Below, piece after piece: positions 37,410-45,224 of a stretch of 64,000 bases of DNA. A program made the translations under genes and the position numbers. The first letter of the stretch is position 1; each line of letters starts with the position of its first letter. This stretch comes from DASPHG01 sp963849605. Its GTDB lineage: Bacteria > Actinomycetota > Thermoleophilia > Solirubrobacterales > Thermoleophilaceae. Location of the stretch: positions 496,001 to 560,000 of the forward strand of contig CAWKHX010000015.1 of NCBI GenBank assembly GCA_963849605.1. Reading direction: 5' to 3'. The notes beneath the pieces are model-generated. The model was given only the letters and a program-made list of their open reading frames with translations, was not told the origin of the DNA and searched no databases.

Positions 37410-38036
37410 TTGGCGCGGCTTTCACAAGTCTTCGTTCCTCGAGACCGGGAGTTCTTCGACCTCTTCGAGGAGGCCGCGGGCAACATCGTCCGCGCTGCCT
37501 CGCTGCTCAAGGAGATGCTGTCCGACTATCCGGACAAGGCCGATCTCGTCCGCGACATCCTCATCTGCGAGCAGGACGGCGACCGGATCACGCACGACAT
37601 CATCCAGCGGATCAACCAGACGTTCGTCACGCCGATCGACCGCGAGGACATCCTCGCGCTGGCGTCGGCCCTCGACGACGTCGTCGACTTCACCGAGGAG
37701 GCCGCTGACTACTTCGGCCTCTACAAGATCGAGGCGCCGATGGACCAGGCGGTGCGGCTGGCCGACGTACTCGAGCAGGCGTCGCGTGAGGTCCAGCAGG
37801 CGGTTCCGCGCCTGCGCGAGCTGAAGGACATCTCGCACCACACGGTCGAGATCCACAGGCTCGAGAACGACGGCGACCGGATCACGCGCGAGGCGATGGC
37901 GTCGCTGTTCGAGGGCGGGATCGACCCGATGGTCGTGATCCGCTGGAAGGACATCTACGAGAAGCTCGAGAACGCGATCGACGCAACGGAGAAGGTCGCG
38001 AACATTCTCGAGGGCATCGCGATCAAGAATTCCTAG
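37410..38036 (+). CDS. DUF47/PhoU-like regulator of Pit
   Basis: 208 residues forming the helical PhoU-like DUF47 fold (EFFDLFEEAAGNIVRAASLLKEML, EQDGDRITHDIIQRIN, later LENDGDRITREAM). The repeated E/N-D-G-D-R-I-T pattern provides the metal-binding Asp/Glu residues. DUF47 proteins accompany low-affinity Pit transporters and probably regulate them. TTG 37410 is the start. Pit follows after 18 bp. Confidence 0.9.
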   Translation: MARLSQVFVPRDREFFDLFEEAAGNIVRAASLLKEMLSDYPDKADLVRDILICEQDGDRITHDIIQRINQTFVTPIDREDILALASALDDVVDFTEEAADYFGLYKIEAPMDQAVRLADVLEQASREVQQAVPRLRELKDISHHTVEIHRLENDGDRITREAMASLFEGGIDPMVVIRWKDIYEKLENAIDATEKVANILEGIAIKNS

Positions 38037-38054
38037 ACGCCGGACGGCGCGGTC

Positions 38055-39161
38055 TTGGAAAGCGACATCATCCTCGTCATCGTCGTCGGGACGGCGCTCG
38101 CGTTCGACTTCACGAACGGGTTCCACGACACGGCGAACGTCGTCGCCACGTCGATCTCGACCCGCGCGATGGCGCCGAAGGTTGCGGTCGGCTACGCGGC
38201 GATCCTCAACTTCGTCGGCGCGTTCCTATCGTTGGCGGTGGCCGCGACAATCGCGAGCGGCATCGTCGAACCGGACCTGATCACTCCCACGGTCGTGTTC
38301 GCGGGACTCGTCGGGGCGATCACCTGGAACTTGATCACGTGGTACTACGGGCTGCCGTCGAGCTCATCCCACGCACTGATCGGAGGCGTCGTCGGTTCGG
38401 CCTTCGCGGCGGAGGGAGCAGATGCCGTCATCGGTGACGGGCTGATCGGGAAGGTTGCGGTGCCGGGTGTAGTGGCGCCGGTCCTGGCATTCGCCACGGC
38501 CGCGCTGGCGATCCTCTTCGCCTACCGCATCATCGGCCGCCAGTCGCCCGGCACGGTGAACCGAGGCTTCCGCGTTGGCCAGATCGCCTCCGGCGGAATG
38601 CTTGCGCTCGCACACGGCACCAACGATGCGCAGAAGACAATGGGCGTGATCACGCTCGCGTTGATCGCCAACAACAGCATCTCGAGCGGCTCCGATCCGC
38701 CGACCTGGGTGATCGTGTGTTCGGCGACGGCGATCGCGCTCGGCACCTACGTCGGCGGCTGGCGGATCATCCGGACGATGGGCAGCCGCATCATCAAGAT
38801 GGACACGGCCCAGGGCTTCGCGGCGCAGGGGTCCGGGGCGGCGGCGATCCTCGCTGCTTCGCACGTCGGCTATCCCCTGTCGACAACGCAGACGATCTCG
38901 GGTGCGGTGATGGGCGCGGGCGCCGCCAAGCGCTTGTCCGCTGTCCGCTGGGGCGTCGCAGGCAACATCGTCCTCGCGTGGGTGTTGACGATTCCGGCCT
39001 CGGCGATCGTGGGCGGTGCGGTCTACGCGTTCGTCTCGCTGTTCGGCGAGAGCAGCGCGGTAGGCCCGGTGATCGTTGCGGCGATCGGCCTGGGACTGAG
39101 CGCATGGGCGTTCGCCCGGCGTCTGCGGCGCGGTCCGACCCTCACGACCGCTGAGGCATGA
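38055..39161 (+). CDS. pit: Low-affinity inorganic phosphate transporter Pit
   Basis: 368 residues of the PiT family with the duplicated signature GFHDTANVVATSISTRAM and LAHGTNDAQKTMGVI, and about ten helices. It takes up metal-phosphate using the proton gradient, complementing the high-affinity Pst system encoded just downstream. TTG 38055 follows DUF47. Its stop overlaps the next gene by ATGA. Confidence 0.95.
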   Translation: MESDIILVIVVGTALAFDFTNGFHDTANVVATSISTRAMAPKVAVGYAAILNFVGAFLSLAVAATIASGIVEPDLITPTVVFAGLVGAITWNLITWYYGLPSSSSHALIGGVVGSAFAAEGADAVIGDGLIGKVAVPGVVAPVLAFATAALAILFAYRIIGRQSPGTVNRGFRVGQIASGGMLALAHGTNDAQKTMGVITLALIANNSISSGSDPPTWVIVCSATAIALGTYVGGWRIIRTMGSRIIKMDTAQGFAAQGSGAAAILAASHVGYPLSTTQTISGAVMGAGAAKRLSAVRWGVAGNIVLAWVLTIPASAIVGGAVYAFVSLFGESSAVGPVIVAAIGLGLSAWAFARRLRRGPTLTTAEA

Positions 39162-39412
39162 AACTCCCGATCGCAGACGACGTCGTCGAATGGGACCTGA
39201 TTCTGCAGGTCATCTACTCGGCGCTGGCGGCCGGGGTCGCGGTGACGATCGCCGTCTCGTTCGCGATCCTCGGGTTCACGCGCGCAGCGGACGCCCGCCG
39301 CGACGGCGACACGATCGACGCGGTCTTCTACAGCGCACTGTTCGTGCTGGGCCTGGCGGCGTGCGCGGCCGCCATCGTGCTCGGGATCGTCGTGATGACG
39401 TCTAAGGACTAG
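39158..39412 (+). CDS. 84-residue membrane protein coupled to pit
   Basis: Two transmembrane helices (VIYSALAAGVAVTIAVSFAILGF and AVFYSALFVLGLAACAAAIVLGIVV) separated by a charged loop TRAADARRDGDTID. ATG 39158 overlaps the pit stop, so it is the third gene of the Pit operon. Function unknown; an accessory or stabilising subunit is plausible. The 3' end overlaps the convergent phoU by 4 bp. Confidence 0.75.
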   Translation: MKLPIADDVVEWDLILQVIYSALAAGVAVTIAVSFAILGFTRAADARRDGDTIDAVFYSALFVLGLAACAAAIVLGIVVMTSKD

Positions 39413-40122
39413 CGCGAGCCAGCGGACGGCGGCACGGCCTGCGGATGCGACGCATCCGTGAACTCGCGGAAGAGCCCCGTCACCACGAACGCCACCTGCT
39501 CGCCGATGTCCACGGCGTTGTCGCCGATCCGCTCGATCGCGCGGGCCATGAGCATCATCGTCATCGCCCACTCGCGCGTGTCGGCGTCGTCGCCTGCCTC
39601 CAGCGCGAGCCGGAAGACGTCGCGGTTCAGCCTGTCGATCTCGTCGTCCTGACGGACCAGGTCCTCGGCCAGCGACACGTCGCGTGACCTGAAGGCCTGG
39701 CCGGACTGCAGCACCTGCGCCTTCGCCTGCGCGGCCATCCGGTCGATCGAATTCAGGATGTCCAGCTCGCGCGGCGGCTCGTGGCCGGCGAGTGGGATCA
39801 GCTTCGCGACGTTCACGCACTGGTCGCCCATGCGCTCGATGTGCTTGATCACGTCGAGCACCGCGGCGACGAGCCGGAGGTCGGTCGCGACGGGGGCCTG
39901 CAGGGCGAGCAGCGACAGCACGCCCTGGTGAACCTGCAGGTAGAGGCCGTCGATCACGTCGTCATCGGCGATGACCATCTCGGCGAGCTCGACGTCCTGC
40001 TGCTGGACCGCCTCGCGCACGCGGTCGATCGCGCGCGCCACCATGTCGAGCCCGCTGAGCGCCTGCTCCTCGAGTCGCGACATCTCCTCCTGGAAGTGGA
40101 GGCGGTTCCCGAGCTGGTCCAT
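39409..40122 (-). CDS. phoU: Phosphate-signalling protein PhoU
   Basis: 237 residues made of two three-helix PhoU repeats, with metal-site patterns DDDVIDGLYLQVHQ and QDDEIDRLNRDVFRL, plus ERMGDQCVNVAKL and ERIGDNAVDIGEQV. It links Pst activity to the phosphate two-component system and represses Pho genes under phosphate excess. ATG 40122 overlaps the pstB stop (ATGA) and it is the last gene of the pst operon. Confidence 0.95.
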   Translation of the reverse strand: MDQLGNRLHFQEEMSRLEEQALSGLDMVARAIDRVREAVQQQDVELAEMVIADDDVIDGLYLQVHQGVLSLLALQAPVATDLRLVAAVLDVIKHIERMGDQCVNVAKLIPLAGHEPPRELDILNSIDRMAAQAKAQVLQSGQAFRSRDVSLAEDLVRQDDEIDRLNRDVFRLALEAGDDADTREWAMTMMLMARAIERIGDNAVDIGEQVAFVVTGLFREFTDASHPQAVPPSAGSR

Positions 40123-41004
40123 CAGCCGACCTTGCCGGTGACGTAAGCCTCCGTGCGTGGATCGGCCGGGGTGGTGAAGATCTTCTGGGTGTCGTCGTAC
40201 TCGACCATCTGGCCGACGCGGCTGTCGTCGGCGGCGCCCACCTCGACCGTGAAGAACGCGGTCTTGTCGGAGACGCGTGCGGCCTGCTGCATGTTGTGTG
40301 TGACGATCACGATCGAGTAGTTCTCGCGCAGCTCCGTCATCAGGTCCTCGATCCGGCCGGTGGAGATCGGGTCGAGGGCGGAGCACGGCTCGTCCATCAG
40401 GATCACGTCCGGCTCGATCGCGAGGCAGCGCGCGATGCAGAGTCGCTGCTGCTGGCCGCCTGACATGCCGAAGGCGTTCGTCTTCAGCCGGTCCTTCGCC
40501 TCGTCCCAGAGCGCGCCGCGGCGCAGCGCACGCTCGACGATCTCGTCCATGTCGCCCTTCATGCCGAGCACGCGCGGGCCGAAGGCGATGTTGTCGTAGA
40601 TCGACTTCGGGGAACGGGTTCGGCTTCTGGAACACCATCCCGATCCGCTTCCGCGCCTGCACCGGGTCACACGTGGTCGCCGTACATGTCCTCGCCGTGG
40701 TAAAGGATCTGGCCGCTGACCTTCGCGCTCGGGATGAGGTCGTTCATCCGGTTCAGGCAGCGGATGAGCGTGCTCTTTCCGCAGCCCGGATGGTCCGATC
40801 AGCGCGGTGATGCGCTCCTTGTAGATGTCGAAGGTGATGTCGCGGACCGCCGGCTTCCCGTCATACGAGACCGCGACGTCCTTCAGCTCGAAGACCTTCT
40901 CGGTGGGCGTGTCCGGCGTCGGCACGTGGCCCGCCATCGCCGGAGCGACGTCGACGCCCGGTGCGAGCCTCGGTCTCCTGCTGTTGGTCGGGCTGCTGCG
41001 TCAC
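40122..41004 (-). CDS. pstB: Phosphate ABC transporter ATPase PstB, disrupted by four apparent +1 insertions
   Basis: The C-terminal half is normal PstB: SIYDNIAFGPRVLG, signature MSGGQQQRLCIARCLA, Walker B PDVILMDEPCSALDP and the H-loop IVIVTHNMQ. The Walker A region is scrambled as sequenced (GPSGLRKE instead of GPSGCGKS). One extra base in each of the runs near 40609-40612, 40669 and 40785-40787 explains it; correcting all three gives GPSGCGKSTLIRCLNRMNDL followed by RKRIGMVFQKPNPFPKSIYDN. The three insertions sum to a whole codon, so a 271-residue frame from ATG 40937 stays open. A fourth extra C (40957-40959) separates this from a better start, GTG 41004, which has GGTGGAG upstream. Probably a normal gene with consensus errors. 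Confidence 0.85.
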
Positions 41005-41026
41005 TGAGGTCTCCACCTTATGTCAC

Positions 41027-41908
41027 CTACCACTTCTGCTCGTAGCGATTTCGTAGCCAAATGGCCACGGCGTTCATGGTCAGCAGCAGCGCGAGCAGGA
41101 CGAGGATGCCTGCGGCTGCGAGAAGCTTGAACTCGTCCTGCGGGCGCGAGATCCACTCGAATATCTGGAGCGGCAGCGCGGTGTATGCGGAGTCGAGGCC
41201 CTCGGGGTTGAAGGCCACGAAGCTGGCCGCGCCGACGAGGATCAGCGGCGCGGTTTCGCCGATGGCGCGCGAGAGGGCGAGGATGACGCCGGTGGCGATC
41301 CCGGGGATCGCGGCGGGAAGGACCTGCTTGCGGATCGTCTGCCACTGCGTCGCGCCGAGCGCCATCGAGCCCTCGCGGATCGACGGCGGCACGGCTCGGA
41401 TCGCCTCGCGCGACGCGATGATTACCACCGGGAGCACGAGCAGCCCGAGCGTGAGCCCGCCGGCGAGCACGACGCGCCCGAGCTCGAGCGGGCCGCGCAC
41501 CAGGAACGCGAGGCCGAGGATCCCGTAGACGATCGACGGCACGGCGGCGAGGTTCTGGATGTTCACCTCGATGAAGCGATTCCACCACCGGTCGCGGTTC
41601 GCGTACTCCTCGAGATAGATGGCCGTCGCGACGCCGACCGGGATGATGAAGAGGGCGCAGACGAACATGAGCCAGAGCGTCCCCATCAGCGGGGACTCGA
41701 TGCCCGCCTTGTCGGGGAACGCGGACGGGAAGCTCGTGAGGAAGTCCCAGCTCAGCTTGCCGAAGCCGTCCGCGGCCACGTCGTAGAGCAGCACCCCGAG
41801 CATTCCGACGCCGGCGACCGTGCAGAACATGATCAGCCCGCGGAAGCTGCGGTCCTTCACGCGCTCGCGTGGCGAGGCGGGCGGGATGACGGCGCCGTGC
41901 GCGCTCAC
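41027..41908 (-). CDS. pstA: Phosphate ABC transporter permease PstA
   Basis: 293 residues with about six transmembrane helices and the binding-protein-dependent permease (EAA) loop VVIIASREAIRAVPPSIREGSMALGATQWQTIRKQVLPAAIPGI. It forms the membrane channel with PstC. GTG 41908 overlaps the pstC stop by GTGA. pstB follows after a 22-bp gap. Confidence 0.94.
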   Translation of the reverse strand: MSAHGAVIPPASPRERVKDRSFRGLIMFCTVAGVGMLGVLLYDVAADGFGKLSWDFLTSFPSAFPDKAGIESPLMGTLWLMFVCALFIIPVGVATAIYLEEYANRDRWWNRFIEVNIQNLAAVPSIVYGILGLAFLVRGPLELGRVVLAGGLTLGLLVLPVVIIASREAIRAVPPSIREGSMALGATQWQTIRKQVLPAAIPGIATGVILALSRAIGETAPLILVGAASFVAFNPEGLDSAYTALPLQIFEWISRPQDEFKLLAAAGILVLLALLLTMNAVAIWLRNRYEQKW

Positions 41909-42853
41909 TCGTACACCTGCCGGTACCTGCGGACGAAGCGGATCGCGATCGCGTTGATCGCGAGCGTTATGAAGAAGAGCGTCGCTCCGACGGCGAAGAT
42001 CGTCTCGTAGCCGATCGAGCCCGTCGGCACGTCGCCCTTCGCGGTCTGCCCGATGAAAGACGCCATCGTCGCGTGCGGCTCCCCGGGATTGGCCGAGGTG
42101 TTCGCGATGCCGCCGGCGGCGACGAGCACGATCATCGTCTCGCCGATCGCCCGCGAGGCACCGAGCACGATTGCGGCGACTACGCCGGACAGGGCCGCGG
42201 GGAAGACGACGCGCAGCGAAACCTGCAGCTTCGATGCCCCGAGGCCGTACGCGCCCTCGCGCAGCGAGTGCGGCACCGCCGTCATCGCGTCCTCCGCGAG
42301 CGACGCGACGGTAGGCAGGACCATGAAGCCCATGATGATCCCGGCGGACAGCGCGTTGAAGATCTGGATCCTGTCCTGCCCGAACAGACCCTGCAGGACA
42401 TCGGGCGTGAAGAACGTGAGTGCGAAGTAGCCGAAGACGATCGTCGGGATCCCCGCCAGCACTTCGAGAATCGGCTTCACCGTCTTGCGCACGCGCGGTC
42501 GCGCGTATTCGGACAGGTAGATCGCGGCGCCGAGGCCGAGCGGGACCGCAACGATCAACGCGATGCCCGTGGTCAGCAGCGTGCCCCACACGCAGCGGCC
42601 AGACACCGAACTGCGCGTCTGCGAACAGCGGCGTCCACTCACTGGTGGTAAAGAACTCGACGATGCCGACGTCACCGAAGAACGCGATCGTCTCGTCGAG
42701 CAGCGCGATGAGGATCCCGATCGTCGTCAGGATCGAGATCAGGGAGCAGACGATCAGGAACGCCTTGACAACGTCCTCTGACCAACGACGACGCGCGCCG
42801 CCCAGGACCGAGGTCCCGGACGGCGCGCGGACTGCTGACTGACTTGCCTCCAA
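41905..42853 (-). CDS. pstC: Phosphate ABC transporter permease PstC, one +1 frameshift as sequenced
   Basis: The N-terminal part (TTG 42853, about 87 residues, SEDVVKAFLIVCSLISILTTIGILIALL and TTSEWTPLFADAQFGVWPL) and the remainder (WGTLLTTGIALIVAVPLGLGAAIYLSEYARP ... EAA loop AEDAMTAVPHSLREGAYGLGASKLQVSLRVVFPAALSG) are in different frames. Removing one base at about 42592 joins them into a normal PstC of about 315 residues. TTG 42853 directly follows the pstS stop. The rest of the permease, ending YRQVYE, is intact. Confidence 0.88.
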
Positions 42854-43795
42854 CTACCCGCCCAGCGTGCTCTTCGACTTGTCGATGGTCTCCGTCGGGG
42901 CGGGCACGATCAGCGCCGTCTCGGCGATCGAGTCGGCGTTCTCGAGGACGAAGTCCATGAACGCCTTGACCTCGGGCTTCTCGAGCGCCTCCTCGGACGG
43001 GTACATGAACAGCTCGCGCGAGAGCGGCTTGTACTCGCCGGACTGAATCGTCTCGGTCGTCGGCTCGACGCAACCGTCGCCGCCGTCCACCTTGACGATG
43101 TTGAGCTTGTCCTTGTTCTGCTCGGCGTAGGAGTGGCCGAAGTAGGCGAGGCCGCCTTCGTCACCCTCGACGCCCTGGACGAGCACGTTGTCGTCCTCGG
43201 ACGGCTGGTAGTCCTTGCGCGTCGCGCCCTCCTCACCGTTGATCGCCTCGGTGAAGTAGTCGAACGTGCCCGAGTCGGTGCCCGGCCCGTACAGGCTGAG
43301 CTCTGTGTCCGGAAGGCTCGGATCGACGTCCGCGAGGCTCTGGACCGTCGAGTCCGGCTCCCAGATCTTCTTGAGCTGGTCCGTGGTCAGGCAGTCGACC
43401 TCAAGGGCCGGGTTCGTGACGACGGCGATGCCATCAGACGCGACTCCGAGCTCCTTGTAGGTGACCCCGCCCTTCTCACACAGCGGGACCTCCTCCTCGG
43501 GGTCGATCGGTCGCGACGCGTCCGAGATGTCGGTCTCGCCGGCACAGAACTTCTCGAAGCCGCCGCCGGTGCCCGACTGCCCGACCGTGATCTGCACGTC
43601 CGGGTTCTCGGTCTGGAACTCCTCTGCCGCCGCCTGGGCGAACGGGAAGACCGTGCTCGAGCCGTCGATGGCGATCTCGCCGGACACGCCGCCGCCGCCG
43701 CTCCCGCCATCGTCGTCGTCATCGTCACCGCACGCGGCGACACCGAGGGCCAGCACGGCGAATATGGGAAGAATGAGCCACTTCTTGGGAGTCAA
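42854..43795 (-). CDS. pstS: Phosphate-binding lipoprotein PstS
   Basis: 313 residues from TTG 43795, chosen because it has a strong AAGGAG (43802-43807, minus strand) at proper spacing. The lipoprotein signal peptide ends at lipobox LGVAAC, followed by an Asp/Gly-rich linker. The phosphate-binding loops are IDGSSTVFPFAQ and the block VGQSGTGGGFEKFCAGETDISDASR, then YGPGTDSGTFDYF. It captures phosphate outside the cell for PstCAB. First gene of the pst operon, with an 11-bp repeat array upstream. Confidence 0.95.
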   Translation of the reverse strand: MTPKKWLILPIFAVLALGVAACGDDDDDDGGSGGGGVSGEIAIDGSSTVFPFAQAAAEEFQTENPDVQITVGQSGTGGGFEKFCAGETDISDASRPIDPEEEVPLCEKGGVTYKELGVASDGIAVVTNPALEVDCLTTDQLKKIWEPDSTVQSLADVDPSLPDTELSLYGPGTDSGTFDYFTEAINGEEGATRKDYQPSEDDNVLVQGVEGDEGGLAYFGHSYAEQNKDKLNIVKVDGGDGCVEPTTETIQSGEYKPLSRELFMYPSEEALEKPEVKAFMDFVLENADSIAETALIVPAPTETIDKSKSTLGG

Positions 43796-43826
43796 TTGCG
43801 TCTCCTTGTCGGTTGTGGCCCCGAGC

Positions 43827-43892
43827 CTGTCAGGCACCTGAGGCGAGTCTGTAACCGAGTTGTGGCTGGCTTGTGAAAAAACTGTGAAAGAG
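43827..43892. promoter_or_regulatory. Pho-box-like array of six in-phase 11-bp direct repeats
   Basis: Reading on the plus strand the 66 bp divide into 11-mers CTGTCAGGCAC, CTGAGGCGAGT, CTGTAACCGAG, TTGTGGCTGGC, TTGTGAAAAAA, CTGTGAAAGAG. Five of six start with C/T-TGT. Eleven-bp direct repeats are the binding mode of PhoB/PhoP-type regulators. The array lies between divergent pstS and sixA-ppx-ppk, so it could control both. The last two units are the strongest; the outer ones are weaker. Confidence 0.7.
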
Positions 43893-43912
43893 CCAATAGC
43901 TACGCTCGCGCG

Positions 43913-44347
43913 GTGATCTGGCTCCTACGGCACGCTGACGCGGAGGACGGGACGCCGGACTCCGAGCGCAAACTGACGAAAAAGGGCCGCAAGCAGGCGA
44001 AGAACGCCGGGAAGGCGCTCAAGGCGATGGGCGTCAAGCCGGAGGCGTGTTTCACGAGCCCGAAGGTGCGGTCCGCCGATACCGCGCGGCTCGTCTGCGA
44101 GGAACTCGGGGTCGAGTACACGCTGGAACCGAAGCTCGCCGGCGGCCCGTTCGACCCGGAGGCGCTGGCCGCCGGCCTGAGCGACGTGGTACTGGTGGGT
44201 CACGAGCCGGACTTCTCGATGGCGGTGCACGATGCGACCGGTGCCCAGGTGCGGATGAAGAAGGCCGGCCTGGCCGGGATCGAGAAGGGCGAGCTGATCG
44301 TCCTGCTGCGGCCGGTCGAGCTCGCGGCGATCGCGGGCGGCCGCTGA
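43913..44347 (+). CDS. sixA: SixA-type phosphohistidine phosphatase
   Basis: 144-residue histidine phosphatase. The RHG-type motif is IWLLRHADAEDG (catalytic His7), with the second conserved His in VLVGHEPDFS. E. coli SixA dephosphorylates phosphohistidine on phosphotransfer proteins; the target here is unknown. GTG 43913. It heads the sixA-ppx-ppk operon and is divergent from pstS. Confidence 0.88.
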   Translation: MIWLLRHADAEDGTPDSERKLTKKGRKQAKNAGKALKAMGVKPEACFTSPKVRSADTARLVCEELGVEYTLEPKLAGGPFDPEALAAGLSDVVLVGHEPDFSMAVHDATGAQVRMKKAGLAGIEKGELIVLLRPVELAAIAGGR

Positions 44348-44351
44348 CGTC

Positions 44352-45224
44352 GTGCGGCTCGCCTGCATCGACGTGGGCAGCAACACCACTCGCCTACTCG
44401 TCGCGGACACGGTTCCCGGTGGGCTTCAGGACGTGCTCAACGAGCGCGCCTTCACGCTGATCGGGCGCAGCCTCGGCGACTCGCGGCGGATCCCGCCGGA
44501 GAAGCTCGAAGAGACGGCGGCGGTCGTTGCCGGACAGGTCGAGCGGGCCCGCGAACTGGGCGCCGACCGGATCCGCGCGGTGGCGACGGCGGCAATCCGG
44601 CGCGCGGAGAACGCGCGCGAGCTGGTCGAGGCGATCGAGCAGGAGGCCGGGCTTCCGCTCGAGGTTCTGCAGGGCGAGGATGAGGCGCGGCTGGCGTTCC
44701 GTGGCGCGGCGCGCGCCGCGGGCGTCGTGGGGAGACTCGCCGTGATCGACGTTGGCGGGGGCTCCACGGAGATCGCCATCGGCACCGCGGGAGGGAATGT
44801 CATGCAGGTCGAGTCGATCCCGGTGGGCTCATCGGTCCTGGCCGAACGGCATCTGGCGACAGATCCCCCGAGCGCCTCGGAACTCGAGGCCCTGCGCGAC
44901 GAGGTGGCGAGCGCATTCGAGCGGTTCGAGCCGCCCGCCGTCGATCACGCCGTGGCCGTGGGCGGGAGCGCCAGTTCGCTCCTGCACCTTGCGGGCGCAG
45001 AGCTTGGGCCGACCGAGCTCGCTCGCGCGCTCGAGGCGCTGTGCGCGGAGCCGGCCGAGGCGCTCGGATCACGGGTGAGTCTGGACCCCATCCGGGTGCG
45101 CCTTCTGCCGGCGGGTGTGCTCGTCCTGGCCGAGCTGGCACGCCGGCTGCAGCGTCCGCTGCAGATTTGTAAAGGCGGTTTGCGGGAGGGGGTCATCATG
45201 GAGATGATGGAAAGCCCCGCATGA
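44352..45224 (+). CDS. ppx: Ppx/GppA exopolyphosphatase
   Basis: 290 residues of the ASKHA fold: phosphate-1 motif IDVGSNTTRLLV, the ATAAIRRAENARELVEAIEQEAG region, and phosphate-2 motif VIDVGGGSTEIAIG. This is the short actinobacterial type, lacking the C-terminal HD domain of E. coli Ppx. It removes terminal phosphate from polyphosphate or hydrolyses pppGpp. GTG 44352, 4 bp after sixA. The stop overlaps the ppk ATG. Confidence 0.93.
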   Translation: MRLACIDVGSNTTRLLVADTVPGGLQDVLNERAFTLIGRSLGDSRRIPPEKLEETAAVVAGQVERARELGADRIRAVATAAIRRAENARELVEAIEQEAGLPLEVLQGEDEARLAFRGAARAAGVVGRLAVIDVGGGSTEIAIGTAGGNVMQVESIPVGSSVLAERHLATDPPSASELEALRDEVASAFERFEPPAVDHAVAVGGSASSLLHLAGAELGPTELARALEALCAEPAEALGSRVSLDPIRVRLLPAGVLVLAELARRLQRPLQICKGGLREGVIMEMMESPA

